A stretch of DNA of 64,000 nucleotides from Tenrec ecaudatus. Its lineage: Eukaryota; Chordata; Mammalia; Afrosoricida; Tenrecidae. The translations under genes were made by a program, and so were the position numbers. This document shows, one piece after another, positions 33,516 through 43,564 of this stretch (the first letter of the stretch is position 1; each line of letters opens with the position of its first letter). The notes beneath the pieces were generated by a model. It had not been told where the DNA came from. It was given only the letters and a program-made list of their open reading frames with translations, and ran no database searches. Location of the stretch: positions 15,247,997 through 15,311,996 of the forward strand of contig NC_134542.1 in NCBI RefSeq assembly GCF_050624435.1. Direction: 5' to 3'.

Positions 33516-34462
33516 CAAAAGGTGAGCCTCACTCAAAGCAAGTATGACCAAAATGATACCCAGATCTCCAAAAGATGGCCAAAAGTATCCCATTTTAGGT
33601 GCAGATCTTTTTAAGAGAAGACACAAAGATAAATCCAAAACATGGGTAGTAGTCTGAGATGGATAAAGTTTTCATAAAAGACTGAACTAGAGGAAGAAGC
33701 TTCCATGCCTGTGAGGTGGGGGGGGGGGCTTCCCCTATGGTCCTTTCCCATAGACACTAAGTCAGTGAGACAGATCACCTGGGACAACTCCCTGCTACAG
33801 CAGAGCAGATCCTCAAGACACAATGACCTGCGTCCCCGATCAATCACACATCCATGCCCTCCAAGCAGTGCCTGGGGACCGTTCCAAGACTGAAGGTCCT
33901 CACTCAGGTACATCTTTCTGGAAGCTAGAGTACGAAAATGAACCTCTGCTCTGCCATCCATTCCGTCCTCAGTTTTCTTCTCATCCCTCACATCCATGTT
34001 CATAAATGACAAAGGGGTGGACTACTGTTATTATTACTGTAAATGCTGAAGGAGTTATAAAAGACAGCTAACAACTTAGCTAGGACAAATGGATCCACCC
34101 TCCAGTCAAGTTTCAATGGAAACTGGTATTGGAGTCCTGGCTGAAAGGGGTAAGACAGAGAACCAACGTTGCTAGGGGTTGGGAAGACCTTATGTGTTTG
34201 TGTGGATCCACAGAGAGAAAAACAAGCCGGCTGGGAAGGGGATCGGCATGGACACAAGCTGGTGGTCATGCATGCCAAAGTCAGTGAGGAGGTCTTATCC
34301 GACAGGAGTAGATAGTGCATGTCTAGGGAAAGGTGCTGGAAGAGGCATTTGTTTGGTGGACTACCTTGGCTCTTGGCCACCAGAGAGCCACGCTAACAGA
34401 TGGAGGAGTCACTGGACAGCCCTCATTGCCTTGAGCCTCTGAGAATCTGTTTCCTCGTGGAT
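33516..34462. other. Non-coding, unique; MIR remnant at right end
   Basis: G-run at 33718-33729. GAGCCTCTGAGAATCTGTTTCC (34434-34455) looks like a MIR core cut by the LINE insertion at 34480. Confidence 0.45.
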
Positions 34463-34479
34463 AAATAGAAGAGTAATGG

Positions 34480-34773
34480 GCAATGGGGAGGCGGGTGAGG
34501 GGAGACGCCGGGGAGTATAAGATAAGATATAATAATTATTTATAAACTATCAAGGGACCAGGGGTGGGATCAGGGAGGGAGGAGGACGGGGGAAAAAAAG
34601 GGAAACCGAGCTGATTCCAGGAACCCAAGTGGAAGGTGAATTATGAGAATGACGAGGACAATGAATGTATAGGGGTGCTTTGCTCAATTGATGTATGTAC
34701 AGATTGTGCTAAGAGCCTTATGAGCCCCAATAAAAAGATTTTTTTTTAAGATATTGCTTTTTAAAAAGAAAAA
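34480..34773 (+). mobile_element. 5'-truncated LINE (L1-type) 3' end with 17-bp target duplication
   Basis: A 294-bp insertion holding the last part of the LINE 3' end (GGAGACGCCGGGGAGTATAAG … CAATTGATGTATGTACAG … AGCCCCAATAAAAAGA) and an A-rich tail. It is bracketed by perfect 17-bp repeats AAATAGAAGAGTAATGG at 34463-34479 and 34774-34790, proving target-primed insertion. The interrupted host sequence looks like a MIR (GAGCCTCTGAGAATCTGTTTCC). Confidence 0.9.
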
Positions 34774-35035
34774 AAATAGAAGAGTAATGGCATTAATGGC
34801 TTGTGTTTGCTTCCCAGAGCTAGCATAACAAAATGCTAAAAAGTGGCTGGCTTTAGAGAACACACACTCGTTGTCTCACAGTTCTAGAGGTCCAAATCGG
34901 GGTACCATCCTAGTCGGTTTCTTCTGAGGGCTCTGAAAGGGTAGCTCTTGCTTGCTTCTCTCCTAGCTCCTGGTGGCTGCCAGCCAGGCTTGGCATTCCT
35001 TCTCTGATTATAGATGTCGCTTCAAATGGCACAGA

Positions 35036-35541
35036 CGTTAGTCTGGGTAGACTAGAGAAACAAATCCATGGACACACATATGTGTATAAGAAAGAGATTT
35101 ATATACAAGAGGAATTGAACATTGAGAAAGCATCCCAACCCCGTCCAGTCCAAGTCCATATGTCCAATACCAATCTATCAAATTCTCTTCAGATTCATGA
35201 AATACATGCAATGATGCTGAATGCAGGAAGATCACAGGACAGTGGGTAAAAAGTCTTTGGATCCAGTGGCGTTGTAAGCAACTCAGAGCTGGCAGGGGTC
35301 TCTACGTGGCTTCTCTGGCTTCAGAGGTCTGGTTGCATCAGGGTGGACCCATGTGTCTTGTCAGCTGCTATAGCTCCCAGGGAGTGGCAGAGAGTCTCCC
35401 ACCTCCAATACCGGATTCCCAGAATTCTCAGGAGAAGGCCATGCCCACACAGAGACCTCATTGGCTATGATCTGATTGAAAAACTAGACTCCACCCCTAT
35501 AGTCTTAATCCTCAAATTGACAAACGATTATGCTTACCACA
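35036..35541 (-). mobile_element. Solo LTR repeat (family LTR-B), minus orientation
   Basis: Fourth copy of a ~490-535 bp repeat also at 3586, 20619 and 32981. On the minus strand it starts near TGTGGTAAGC and ends near CTAACG (consensus TGTGGTAGT…GACTAACA), with TATATAAA about 70 bases before the end. TG/CA ends, a TATA box and the lack of an A-rich tail point to a retroviral LTR. It is inserted in the MLT2-like LTR. Confidence 0.6.
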
Positions 35542-35721
35542 AGCACCTTCTGTGTTCCTGTGACTCTGTGTCTGTCCTCCTCTTTTATAAGAAATAACCC
35601 TGAAGGGATTTGGACTAATTAGGATCCACCTTACTCTTCTAGGAAACTGAGTGAGTATATCTTAAAAGATAGACCTGATTTCCCTCACACACGGTCACAT
35701 TCACAGGTACAGAGGCTAGAG

Positions 35722-35913
35722 CAGTGGTTCTCAACCAACCTAATGCTGCAACCCTTTAATATAGTTCATGTTGTGGTGACCCCCGCCAATTGTAAAATTG
35801 TTTCCATTGCTACTTCATAACTGTAATTTTGCTATTGTTATGAATCAGGCAACCCCTGTAAAAGGGCCATTCTACCCCCAAAGGGGTTGTGACCCACAGG
35901 TTGAGAACCACTG
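35722..35913 (+). mobile_element. SPIN (Space Invader)-type non-autonomous hAT DNA transposon
   Basis: The element starts CAGTGGTTCTCAACC and ends GGTTGAGAACCACTG, perfect 15-bp terminal inverted repeats typical of SPIN. Inside are the SPIN-like phrases GTTGTGGTGACCCCC, TTGCTACTTCATAACTGTAA and CCCCAAAGGGGTTGTGACCC. It is flanked by an 8-bp target duplication with one mismatch (GGCTAGAG at 35714-35721, GGCTAGAA at 35914-35921), the hAT signature, with the CTAG core favoured by SPIN. At 192 bp it is an internally deleted, non-coding copy that depended on transposase from elsewhere. It sits inside an older LTR. Confidence 0.92.
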
Positions 35914-36082
35914 GGCTAGAACATCATCATATCCTTAAGAAAGGGGATGCAGTTTCATCAATAACATGGGCAGAGTTGCTCTTGGAATTGGATGATGATG
36001 TGTCGGACACCTGGAATGCATACCTATCAATATTTCTCTTGAATAACGGAAACACCATTAGAAACGGAATTCAAATACCATG

Positions 36083-36337
36083 AGCAAGAGCCAATGGTCC
36101 TTAAGGAAGAAACCCAAGCTGCACTGAAGTTATGAACCAAAAATAAACTTCCAGGAACTGATGGAATAACAATTGAAATGTTTCAACAAGCTGATGAAAC
36201 ACCAGGTACACATACTGGTCTATGCCCAGAAATTTACAAGACAGCTACATGACCAATGGATTGAAATGGGTCCATAGTTATATACCCATTCCAAAGAAAG
36301 GTGACCCCAATGGCATGCTCAAATATTAGAATACATA
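36083..36337 (+). mobile_element. RTE, internal fragment upstream of the RT domain, sense
   Basis: CAATGGTCCTTAAGGAAGAAACCCAAGCTGC, CAGGAACTGATGGAATAACAATTGAAATGTTTCAACAAGCTGATG, CAGAAATTTACAAGACAGCTACATGACCAATGG, CCCATTCCAAAGAAAGGTGACCCCAATGG. The encoded GTPGPDxI-like RT start motif can still be made out. Confidence 0.7.
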
Positions 36338-36494
36338 GTTGCTGATTCTCTGGATGGGGCGTGTCGACTGACCCTCCTTCATGGTCTCCCCTGAATGCTG
36401 TACATCATGCGCGGCTTCATTCATTACATTGCTTGAACCAACAGGAAGTCCTTGAGTTAATAAACATTCCATAGGAATTCTAGCCTCATATATG

Positions 36495-36705
36495 TCATAG
36501 GAGGCTGGTGGCAAAGTGGGGTAAACATTGGACTGCTCACCACAAAGTCAGGAGTTCAAACCCACCAGTTGTTCTAAAGGAGAAAGAAGAGGCTTTCTGC
36601 TCCTGTGAAGATTTGCAACCTTGGAAACGCCATGGGATAGTTCTACTCTGACCTGTGGGCGGCTATGACTTGTAATCAAGTGGACAGCAGTGGGCGTGTA
36701 CAGAT
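36495..36705 (+). repeat. AfroSINE
   Basis: TAGGAGGCTGGTGGCAAAGTGGGG … GACTGCTCACCACAAAGTCAGGAGTTCAAACCC … CTTTCTGCTCCTGTGAAG … AATCAAGTGGACAGCAGTGGG. Confidence 0.85.
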
Positions 36706-37164
36706 GTATAATTCCATTATAAATATCAAAAGAAGAGAACTCGGGTTGCTAGTAAACAGTTCAAATATTTGAAGAACTCCAGAGCTGGAATGAACATGTT
36801 CATGAAAAACAAGACTCCTATCAACAAGCTCACCCTGTGGTCCCTACATTTATATGTTCAAGAAGCAAGCTGGTATTTGAATTCCGTTTCTGATGGTTTT
36901 CCTCTTACTCCTAGGTTGCAATACTGAGAGGTATGTTTTCCAAACCAAGTGGCCACCATATGTGCTCATGAAATTCCCTTAGAAACACTGCCCATGTTTC
37001 TGATGACATTGAATTTTCTCATAAGGATATGGTGCTGTCCTAGCCTCTGACTCAATGACACTTAACAACAGTGACAGTAGACACAGTAAGGTAAATGAGT
37101 GATTCCCAAACCTGGCCATTTTGATCACCAGGACATGATCAAAACTGACCCTCTCTGAAGACTT

Positions 37165-37375
37165 GTTAGGGAACCCTGGTGGCATAGTGGTTACGCCCTG
37201 AGCGGCAATCTGGAAGGTCGGCAGTTGGACACCGCCAGGCAACCCTTGGGAGAAAGATGGAGCTTTGAGTGCCTGTAAACACGGACAGTGCTGGAGACTC
37301 AAAAGGCCAGTTCTACCCTGCTCTCAGGTTCGCGATGAGTTGGCATCAATTCAATGGCAGTGAGTTCTGGGGGTT
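37165..37375 (+). repeat. AfroSINE, full length
   Basis: TAGGGAACCCTGGTGGCATAGTGGTTACG … AAGGTCGGCAGTTGGACACC … CCAGTTCTACCCTGCTCTC … TTCAATGGCAGTGAG, then T-rich. Confidence 0.85.
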
Positions 37376-37479
37376 TTTTTGGTTTGGAGACTTCTTAGAT
37401 TGCCACGGGTGTTTGACTGGAATCTAGTGGGTAGAAACCCTGTTCAACATCCGAATACACAAAGCAAATCAAACGAAGC

Positions 37480-37645
37480 CAAACCCAGGACCCTCAAGTC
37501 GATTCTGACTTATAAGATTCCTCAGGAAGAGGATAGGGGAAGTCTCCCAGGCTGCAAGCTGTACAGAAGCAGATGGCCACCTCTGTGTCCCTGGAGCTTC
37601 TTATGGATTGGACCTTTCAGATAACAGCTAAGTGCTTAGGAGGGG
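37480..37645 (-). repeat. AfroSINE, antisense, diverged
   Basis: CTCAAGTCGATTCTGACTTATAAGATTCC … GATTGGACC…AACAGCTAAGTGCTTAGG. Confidence 0.5.
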
Positions 37646-38494
37646 CCCCGAGTGTGCTCAGTGTACGACTGAAGAAGAACTCCACAGAGTGACTTCCCAT
37701 GTGCCAACTGCCAGGGATGGTCTGCATTCAATCTTTCAATTCTCCCCAAATAAAGTCAATAGTGTCACCTCCAATCTGCAGATCAGAAAATAAAGGCTTG
37801 CATAAAGAGAGAGAGGTTGATTCGCTGCCACTCAGCTGTACACTGGCAGTTTGGTTCATGGGTCTTGTTTCAGCATCCCCGAAGGGCAGTGGGCTGAAGC
37901 CCAGAATGATCACCCTGTTTCCATGCTATCACCTCCTCCAAGAGAGCCCCTCCCAGCTCTCTTGTTCTTGGATCTAGAAACTCAGGCAAGGGTTCCCGGT
38001 AACCTTTGTACGACTGACCCCAGTACCTTCTGCTTTGCCAAGAGAATTGAGAATAAATGGGATCAGAGTCCTCTCGTTCTGTCAAATGATTAGAACAAGA
38101 GAACTGATTCCCAGGCTTTTTGCCTGATATAGTTCTCGCAGATTCAAAAATCCCTCCTATAAAATCCTTGAGAAATGATACAACCGGCTATAAATCCACA
38201 CCAACTTCATTCCACGCCAGTTTTCTCTCAGCAGCTAGGGCGTTGTGTCCCCAGCATCACACCAGGGTCACATTTGTATGTAAATAACAGCTGCAGACCC
38301 AGGATTATCCAAGGCAATCAGCAGAGTCTGCTTCTTAAAATAAGGGGGAGGGATCTTGTAGTTCACATACAAAGGCTTAAAGCCCGACTCATCTGTGGGA
38401 CACCTCCCACTGTTGCCCTTTCCTCCTCTGCAAAACAGCCACAATAATAAAATACTCTGGCGAGCCCTCCCTGTGCTGGTAAGTGTCCTTAGGT
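37646..38494. other. Non-coding, unique
   Basis: MIR-like words near 37690-37860; no gene. Confidence 0.45.
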
Positions 38495-40432
38495 GAAGTC
38501 CAGGCTGTTCTGACTAACAGCGAGCTTGCGTACAACAGAATGAATTACTGCCCGCTCCTGGATCAGCTTCGCCTATTATGTGTAAGCCCATGGCTGGAGC
38601 AACTGTGTCAATTCATCTCTTTGAGGGTCTTCTGCATTTTGCTGACTCTCTACCAAGAATGATGGCCTTTTTCAGGGATGGGTTTCTCCTGATAGCATAT
38701 CCAAAATATATGAGACTACGTCTTGCCATTCATGCGTCTACGGAATTATTCTGAGTGTTCTTCTTCCAAGACAGATGAGGTTGCTCTCCTGGCTGTCTAT
38801 GGTACTTTCAATAGTCGTAGCCAATACCATAATTCAAATATATGCATATACATGTATATTCTTCTCTTTTGCACACTCAATAAAGCACAAGTAAGTATAT
38901 TTCTGGTATTCTCTGCTTCTGGTCAAGGTCCATAAGACATCAGCATTGAGATCCCTCAGTCCATGTCCTCTTCTGAAAACAGCTGGAATCTGGCAGCTCT
39001 TTCTTAAATACGACTGCAACCATCAACGAATGATCCCCAGTAACATTTTACTTGCATGTGAAAGCAATGCTATGTTTGACCTTACAATGCCATTGTTATT
39101 TTCCACATTCTGTTGGTCACCTTTTTGGAGATGGGCACAAATATCTCTTCTAGTCTATTGACTAGGATATGTTTTACATATTTGATAGCATGGATGTGTG
39201 AGGGTTCTTAGTGCTGCTTGGTTTTTGAAACATTTTAATTAGGAGACTGGCAAAGCCTGGAGCTTTGGTTTTGGCTGGTGCCTGCAGTGTAGCCCAGATG
39301 TCTTTGGTCAGTACCACTGGTTCTTGGCTATATGCCGCCTCTTGAAATGAGTGAAAGTTTGGCGAATTCGTTTTGGCTCAGTGACTTAATATATTCCTTC
39401 TATCTTCATTTGATGCTTCATACATCATTCAAAGAAAGGTGTGCATTAGGTATTCTCTCATCATATTTATTCAGTCTGTATGCTGAGAAAATGAGAGAAA
39501 CTGGATTATAGGAAGAATGCGGCACCAGGATTGGAGAATGGCTTAACAACTTGTGATATGCAGAGGACATGGCCTTGCTTGCTAACAGTAAAGCAGACAT
39601 TAAGCACTTGTTGATGAAGATCAAGGACTGAAACATTCTGTATGGATTGAAACACAATTTAAAAAGAAATCTAAATCCTCACAACTGGATCAATAAGTAA
39701 CATCAAGAGAAATGAAGAAAAGATTGAAATTGTCAAGGATGTTATCATACTGAGATCCACAATCAGTGCTTATGGAAGCAGCAATCACAAGCTCAAGCAA
39801 CACATTGTGTAAGGTAAATATGCTGCACAAGCCCTCGTTAAAGTGCTGGGAAGCAAAAATGTTACTTTGAGAACGAAGGCGTACCTGAGCCAAGCCACGT
39901 TATTTTCAACTGCTTCGGTGCGTATGAAGGTTGACCACTGGGTAAGTGAGATAAAAGAAAAATCGATTCATTTGAACTACAGTGTTGCCAAAGAGTATTG
40001 AAAGTACCATAAGTGGCCAAAAAGAACACACAAATCTGTCTTGGAAGAAGTACAGCCAAAATGCTCCATAGAGACAAGGATGGCAAGACTTCTTCTCACA
40101 TGCTTTGGACATGTGTTCATGAGAGACCAGCCCCTGGGGAAGGGGCTGATGCTTGGCAAAGTAGAGCTTTTTCTTTGTCGAGATGAATGCCACCCTGGAT
40201 GCAGCGTGAGTTCTAACACAGAAACCACCGGGCATTGGCGTAGGACCAGGGCGGCGTTTCCTTCAGCAGGAGACAGGTCACTGGCTGTCAGCAAAGACGT
40301 GTTGGCACCTACCAGCAACAACACAACATCATTCAATAATTGACCCACAGAATTCTTTCGTCATTTCAAACTCAGGCTTGATTTTCTTCTTCAGTTCTTT
40401 TACCTTGAGATATGCTAAAATATATGTGTCAC
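38495..40432 (-). mobile_element. RTE, antisense, interrupted by a nested sense RTE
   Basis: The left part (38495-39432) has the 3' end (GTACAACAGAATGAATTACTGCCC … CTTCCAAGACAGATGAGG). After an internal deletion near 38880 come RT-region phrases (CAATAAAGCACAAGTAAGTATATTTCTGGTATTCTCTGC, GTCCATGTCCTCTTCTGAAAAC, CTGGTTCTTGGCTATATGCCGCCTCTTGAAATG). The copy resumes at 40337-40432 (CACAGAATTCTTTCGTCATTTC … TTCTTCAGTTCTTTTACCTTGAGA). Confidence 0.8.
39433..40325 (+). mobile_element. RTE 3' portion, sense, nested in the antisense RTE
   Basis: Contains TTCAGTCTGTATGCTGAGAA, ATATGCAGAGGACATGGCCTTGC (the RT FADDM region), CTCACAACTGGATCAATAAG, CTGTCTTGGAAGAAGTACAGCC and TGAGAGACCAGCCCCTGGGGAAGGGGC. 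It ends with CACCTACCAGCAACAACACAAC, a short-repeat tail and not poly(A). Perfect 11-bp target duplications ACATCATTCAA at 39422-39432 and 40326-40336 mark the insertion limits. No intact ORF. Confidence 0.85.
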
Positions 40433-40634
40433 AGAAGAGCCAAACAGAAGGGATGTTAAGTCCAGGATGCGGTATATCATCGATAAAAAACACACAACTA
40501 TCCCCTAGTTCAATATTTCCTCACCTCACTATTACGGTTCTGGTCTTACCTCTTTAACCTAGTTAGACATGTATATGCTCATGTGTAAAATTAAGATTGT
40601 GTGATGCATGGAAGCCTAGATAGATAAACCTTCA

Positions 40635-41035
40635 GAAAGAGTAACTGGAGTAATGGTTCCCTGAGGGTGTGGGAAGAGGGGGTGGAGGGGAACCTGATAG
40701 CAGAGATGACTGTGTAATCCCACTCAAGGGGACAAATAAAAGAACTGTAGGTGAATGGATATATTGGTTGGCATAAATCACAGATGATGAAGATAATAAA
40801 AATAAATTACAATATATAACATAACAATAAGGGCTCAGGAGTAGGGTGGGGGAGGGAGGGAATAAAGGGGAGCTGATATCAAGGAGTTCAAGAAGAATGA
40901 AAATGTTTTGAAACTGATGGTGGCAACAATTGTATAAGCATGCTTGATCTAATTGAATTACAATAGTTACATCTGTAAGAGCTCCCAATAAAATGATTCA
41001 AAATAATAATAATAATATTAATAAAATAATAAAGT
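40635..41035 (+). mobile_element. LINE (L1-type) 3' end, divergent subfamily
   Basis: Starts with AATGGTTCCCTGAGGGTG and AGAACTGTAGGTGAATGGAT (shared with 46480-46685). Continues into GGAGGGAATAAAGGGGAGCTGATATC and AATTGTATAAGCATGCTTGA, ending TCCCAATAAAATGATTCAAA and an AAT-rich tail. Confidence 0.65.
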
Positions 41036-41304
41036 TTGAAAACATATCATTCTGATGATTAAGTTGCACCTAACCCAAGCCAGGGCCACTTCAATCACTT
41101 TCGATGCATAAACTGGGCCATGGGAAAAGAACCAAGAAGAGTTCATATGCCCAAGCTGCGGTGTCGGTGAAGACTACAGGCAGAGTCTCCAGGTTACAAA
41201 TGTGATCCATTCCTAACTGTGCCTTTAAATCTTTCCGTGTAATCTGTAGTCAAAATGTAACCTATAGTCCAAAAGGTGCATACAATTCTTATTTAAGCTC
41301 ACTT

Positions 41305-41531
41305 CAGAGCTGTGTTTCCCAAAGTGGGCAATACCACCCCTGGGGCGGAGAGTGGGCGGTGGGAGTCGGGTGGAACAATCCAAAGGAGGCTGCAAACGCA
41401 GATACCTACACTTTAGCCTAGATGATGGGCTGCATGCAGTACAAAAGTTTTTAATTGCCACGACTGTGCTACATAATTATTTTTCTTTTTTTAAAAAGGG
41501 ATAGTGGACCAAATACGGTTGGGAACCTCTG
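41305..41531 (+). mobile_element. hAT-like non-autonomous DNA transposon (MITE)
   Basis: The left end reads CAGAGCTGTGTTTCCCAAAG, the right end GGTTGGGAACCTCTG, a degraded inverted repeat of the CAGnG…TCCCAA type found in hAT elements. Internal phrases GGGCAATACCACCCCTGGGG and AGGGATAGTGGACC recall mammalian hAT MITEs of the OposCharlie/Charlie kind. No clean 8-bp target duplication is visible, so the limits are approximate. Confidence 0.5.
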
Positions 41532-42126
41532 CTTAAAGCAAGAAAAGGCTTGAAAACTGTCCAACGATTTGAAAGCTGTAGTGCATGCAGAAAGTAAAGG
41601 TGATTGTGAGGAAGAATTTGTTGCCATAGGGCCAGTTTCATTGTTTCACAGCAAGGGCAAGTTCCTGGGACCTTTAAGAGCAGGCAGGAGTTGACTCTAA
41701 GACAGATGTTAATAACCCGTGAACTGCCTGCACTGACATACCCTGTAACCTGCCAGAAGAATAAACAACCCACTCTCAAAAGAACCAGAACACTCCTCAG
41801 ACTCAGATGGCAAGACATGAGTTTATATACTTGGCAGGACATTATGTTTGGTACATTAATGGCTCAGAAAATCAGCCACCACATGTAACATTTCCAGGAA
41901 TTAAATACCAAAGCTCTACTCCCCCCAAACTCCAAGATGCACCTGGATTCACCAGCTGCACCTGTGTGCACCTGTGTCCACACACATTCTTCTACCTTCA
42001 AGATAACTTCGTTTCAATGCTCTTCTCCACACAGACCTGGGTCAGAGTCAGACCTGGATACTGTGATAATATCAGTAACTGAATTACAGGTCAAAGTTAC
42101 TGGGATGGTTCCGTGGATCTGGGCCT

Positions 42127-42153
42127 TATTTCAGCAGTGTTTGAATGGAACAG
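42127..42153 (+). promoter_or_regulatory. Relic iron-responsive element in the FTL pseudogene 5' UTR
   Basis: The stretch TTTCAGCAGTGTTTGAATGGAA matches the FTL iron-responsive element, including the CAGTGT apical loop and the flanking TTTG-ATGGAAC stem. In functional FTL mRNA this hairpin binds IRP1/2 to repress translation when iron is low. Here it is a passenger of retroposition. Its presence shows the parent mRNA was copied nearly to its 5' end. Confidence 0.75.
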
Positions 42154-42403
42154 CCCCCAGGGGAGATGGGGAGAAGATGCTCTCAGATCCGTCAGAATTA
42201 TTCCACAAAAACTAAGGCCAGGGTCAACTGTCTGGTCAACCTGCATCTGCTGGCCTCAAACACCTCACTTCTCTCTGGACTTCTTTTTCCACCATGATGA
42301 TATGGCCTTGGAAGGTGTGGGACACTTGGTGAAGGAGCAGTGGGAGGGGGCTCAGATTCTTTGGAAGCTGCAGAACCAGCACAGGGCCCATGCTCTCCCA
42401 AGA

Positions 42404-43140
42404 TGCGAGATATAAAAATACTTTTCCCCAGCTTTGTCTCCTCAAAAATATGCCAAACATCAGAGGCTATTGGTCAGCACATGGTGGGAGGTCAGATGCA
42501 TTCAGCCTTCAGACTGTCTGGTTCCACCATAAGAAGGGCCCACTCCCTACTGTTAAGGACAATGGATTACTTCTTACTGAAGGCTCTCTCGACCCTCAGT
42601 CTGGTCCCTGTGGGTGGGCTTCACACCCTACTGTTAATGGTTTCAATGGAGAGCCAGAGAACAGGTCAAACCAGCTCAGTGACACCCAAAATTAGGCTTC
42701 CTCCCTGTATCTAGGGTCTGCCCATCTTGTTACATGCATGCACCGAATCTCTCCCAGTTCTTATTGTGGGTACACCCCTAGATATTCCCCCTCTCATTAC
42801 TGTATCACCTATAGTACAACCCCTTCCTGTGATATATGTCCTTACCTTTAATTAAGGGGCTTGTATGCCCCCCAAAAAAGATAAAGCCTTGTTAGCAATA
42901 AAGAATCTCTCCCCACACTTCTCGTTCACTCCTGCAAATCGCACCTTCCACATCCTCACATGGGCCACCGAGAGGGACTGAGGTGAGCATGGTACCATGA
43001 AATGTGTCTGACTCTTTTATTTCAATCTCTCTTCTATCTTTCTTATTGTCTATGACTTTACTATAATCTTTACTTATTATCGCTGTACAATTGCGCCTGC
43101 CGGCCCCGTGATGACTCGTTAGGGGCTGGCTACGCTAACA
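42404..43140 (+). mobile_element. Solo LTR of an endogenous retrovirus, inserted in the FTL pseudogene
   Basis: The insert begins TGCGAG and ends GCTAACA (TG…CA termini), is 737 bp long, and is flanked by a 6-bp duplication with one mismatch (CCAAGA at 42398-42403, CCAGGA at 43141-43146; FTL itself reads CCAGGA). It has one AATAAA signal at 42897-42902 followed by a C/T-rich stretch, as in an R/U5 region. There is no coding region between two LTR copies, so it is a solo LTR left by recombination. A 6-bp duplication suggests a class II (ERVK-like) element, but the family is not identified. Confidence 0.75.
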
Positions 43141-43564
43141 CCAGGAGGTGCAGAAGCCGTCCCCAGATGAGTGGACCAGAACGTGGACACCACAGAAGCT
43201 GCCCTGGCCCTGGAGAAGACCCTCAACCAGGCCCTTCTGGACCTGCATGCCGACGGGTCCGCTCACACAGAGCCCCATCTCTGTGACTTCCTGGACAAGG
43301 AGATGAAACTCCTCAAGAAGATGGGGGACCCCCTGACCCACTTCCGCAGGCTGGCCAGCCCTCAGGCTGGGCTGGGAAAATCTCTCTTCAAGAGACTCAC
43401 CCTCAAACACAACGGCCCACCCATCTGGGAAAGGCCCTCTGCCTCCCCCAGCCAGCCTCAGCCCCTCTGCCTGAACCTGTGCCACGCCCCTGGACACACA
43501 CATACCCCCCCAATGGAAACAATAAAGCTTTCTTTTGCAGCAGCAAAAAAAAAAGTTACTGGGA

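Larger units (their letters stand above)
34802..35966 (+). mobile_element. MLT2-like (ERVL) solo LTR interrupted by two younger insertions
   Basis: The left part (34802-35035) reads GCTAGCATAACAAAATGC…TCTCACAGTTCTAGAGG…CTCCTGGTGGCTGCCAGCC, and the right part (35542-35721, 35914-35966) reads TCCTCTTTTATAAG…GGTCACATTCACAGGTAC…CATCATATCC…ATAACA. This is the order of MLT2-type ERVL LTRs. The LTR was later entered by another LTR (35036-35541) and by SPIN (35722-35913). No clean 5-bp target duplication is left. The family name is from memory of the consensus. Confidence 0.7.
42106..43554 (+). pseudogene. FTL (pseudogene): Processed pseudogene of ferritin light chain (FTL), split by a solo LTR
   Basis: Two blocks resemble FTL mRNA. 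The 5' block (42106-42403) has a 5' UTR remnant, the start ATG at 42177 and codons up to the region encoding MQNQ…RALFQD. The 3' block (43141-43554) resumes in the KPxxDEW region, runs through [36 protein letters not shown] to RLTLKH, then a short 3' UTR, AATAAA at 43521-43526 and a poly(A) tract at 43545-43554. No introns are present. Perfect 13-bp target duplications AAAGTTACTGGGA lie at 42093-42105 and 43552-43564, as expected for LINE-driven retroposition. Damage: a 2-base deletion just after the ATG shifts the frame to a stop within about 13 codons; five residues are lost at FL(ETHFL)D between direct repeats of CTTCCTGGA; further shifts occur around 43170. It is not functional as ferritin. 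Confidence 0.93.

Noticed and set aside
38495..40432. Twin-priming inversion of a single RTE
   Set aside because: The 11-bp duplication around 39433-40325 and the resumption of the antisense RTE after it show a separate nested insertion.
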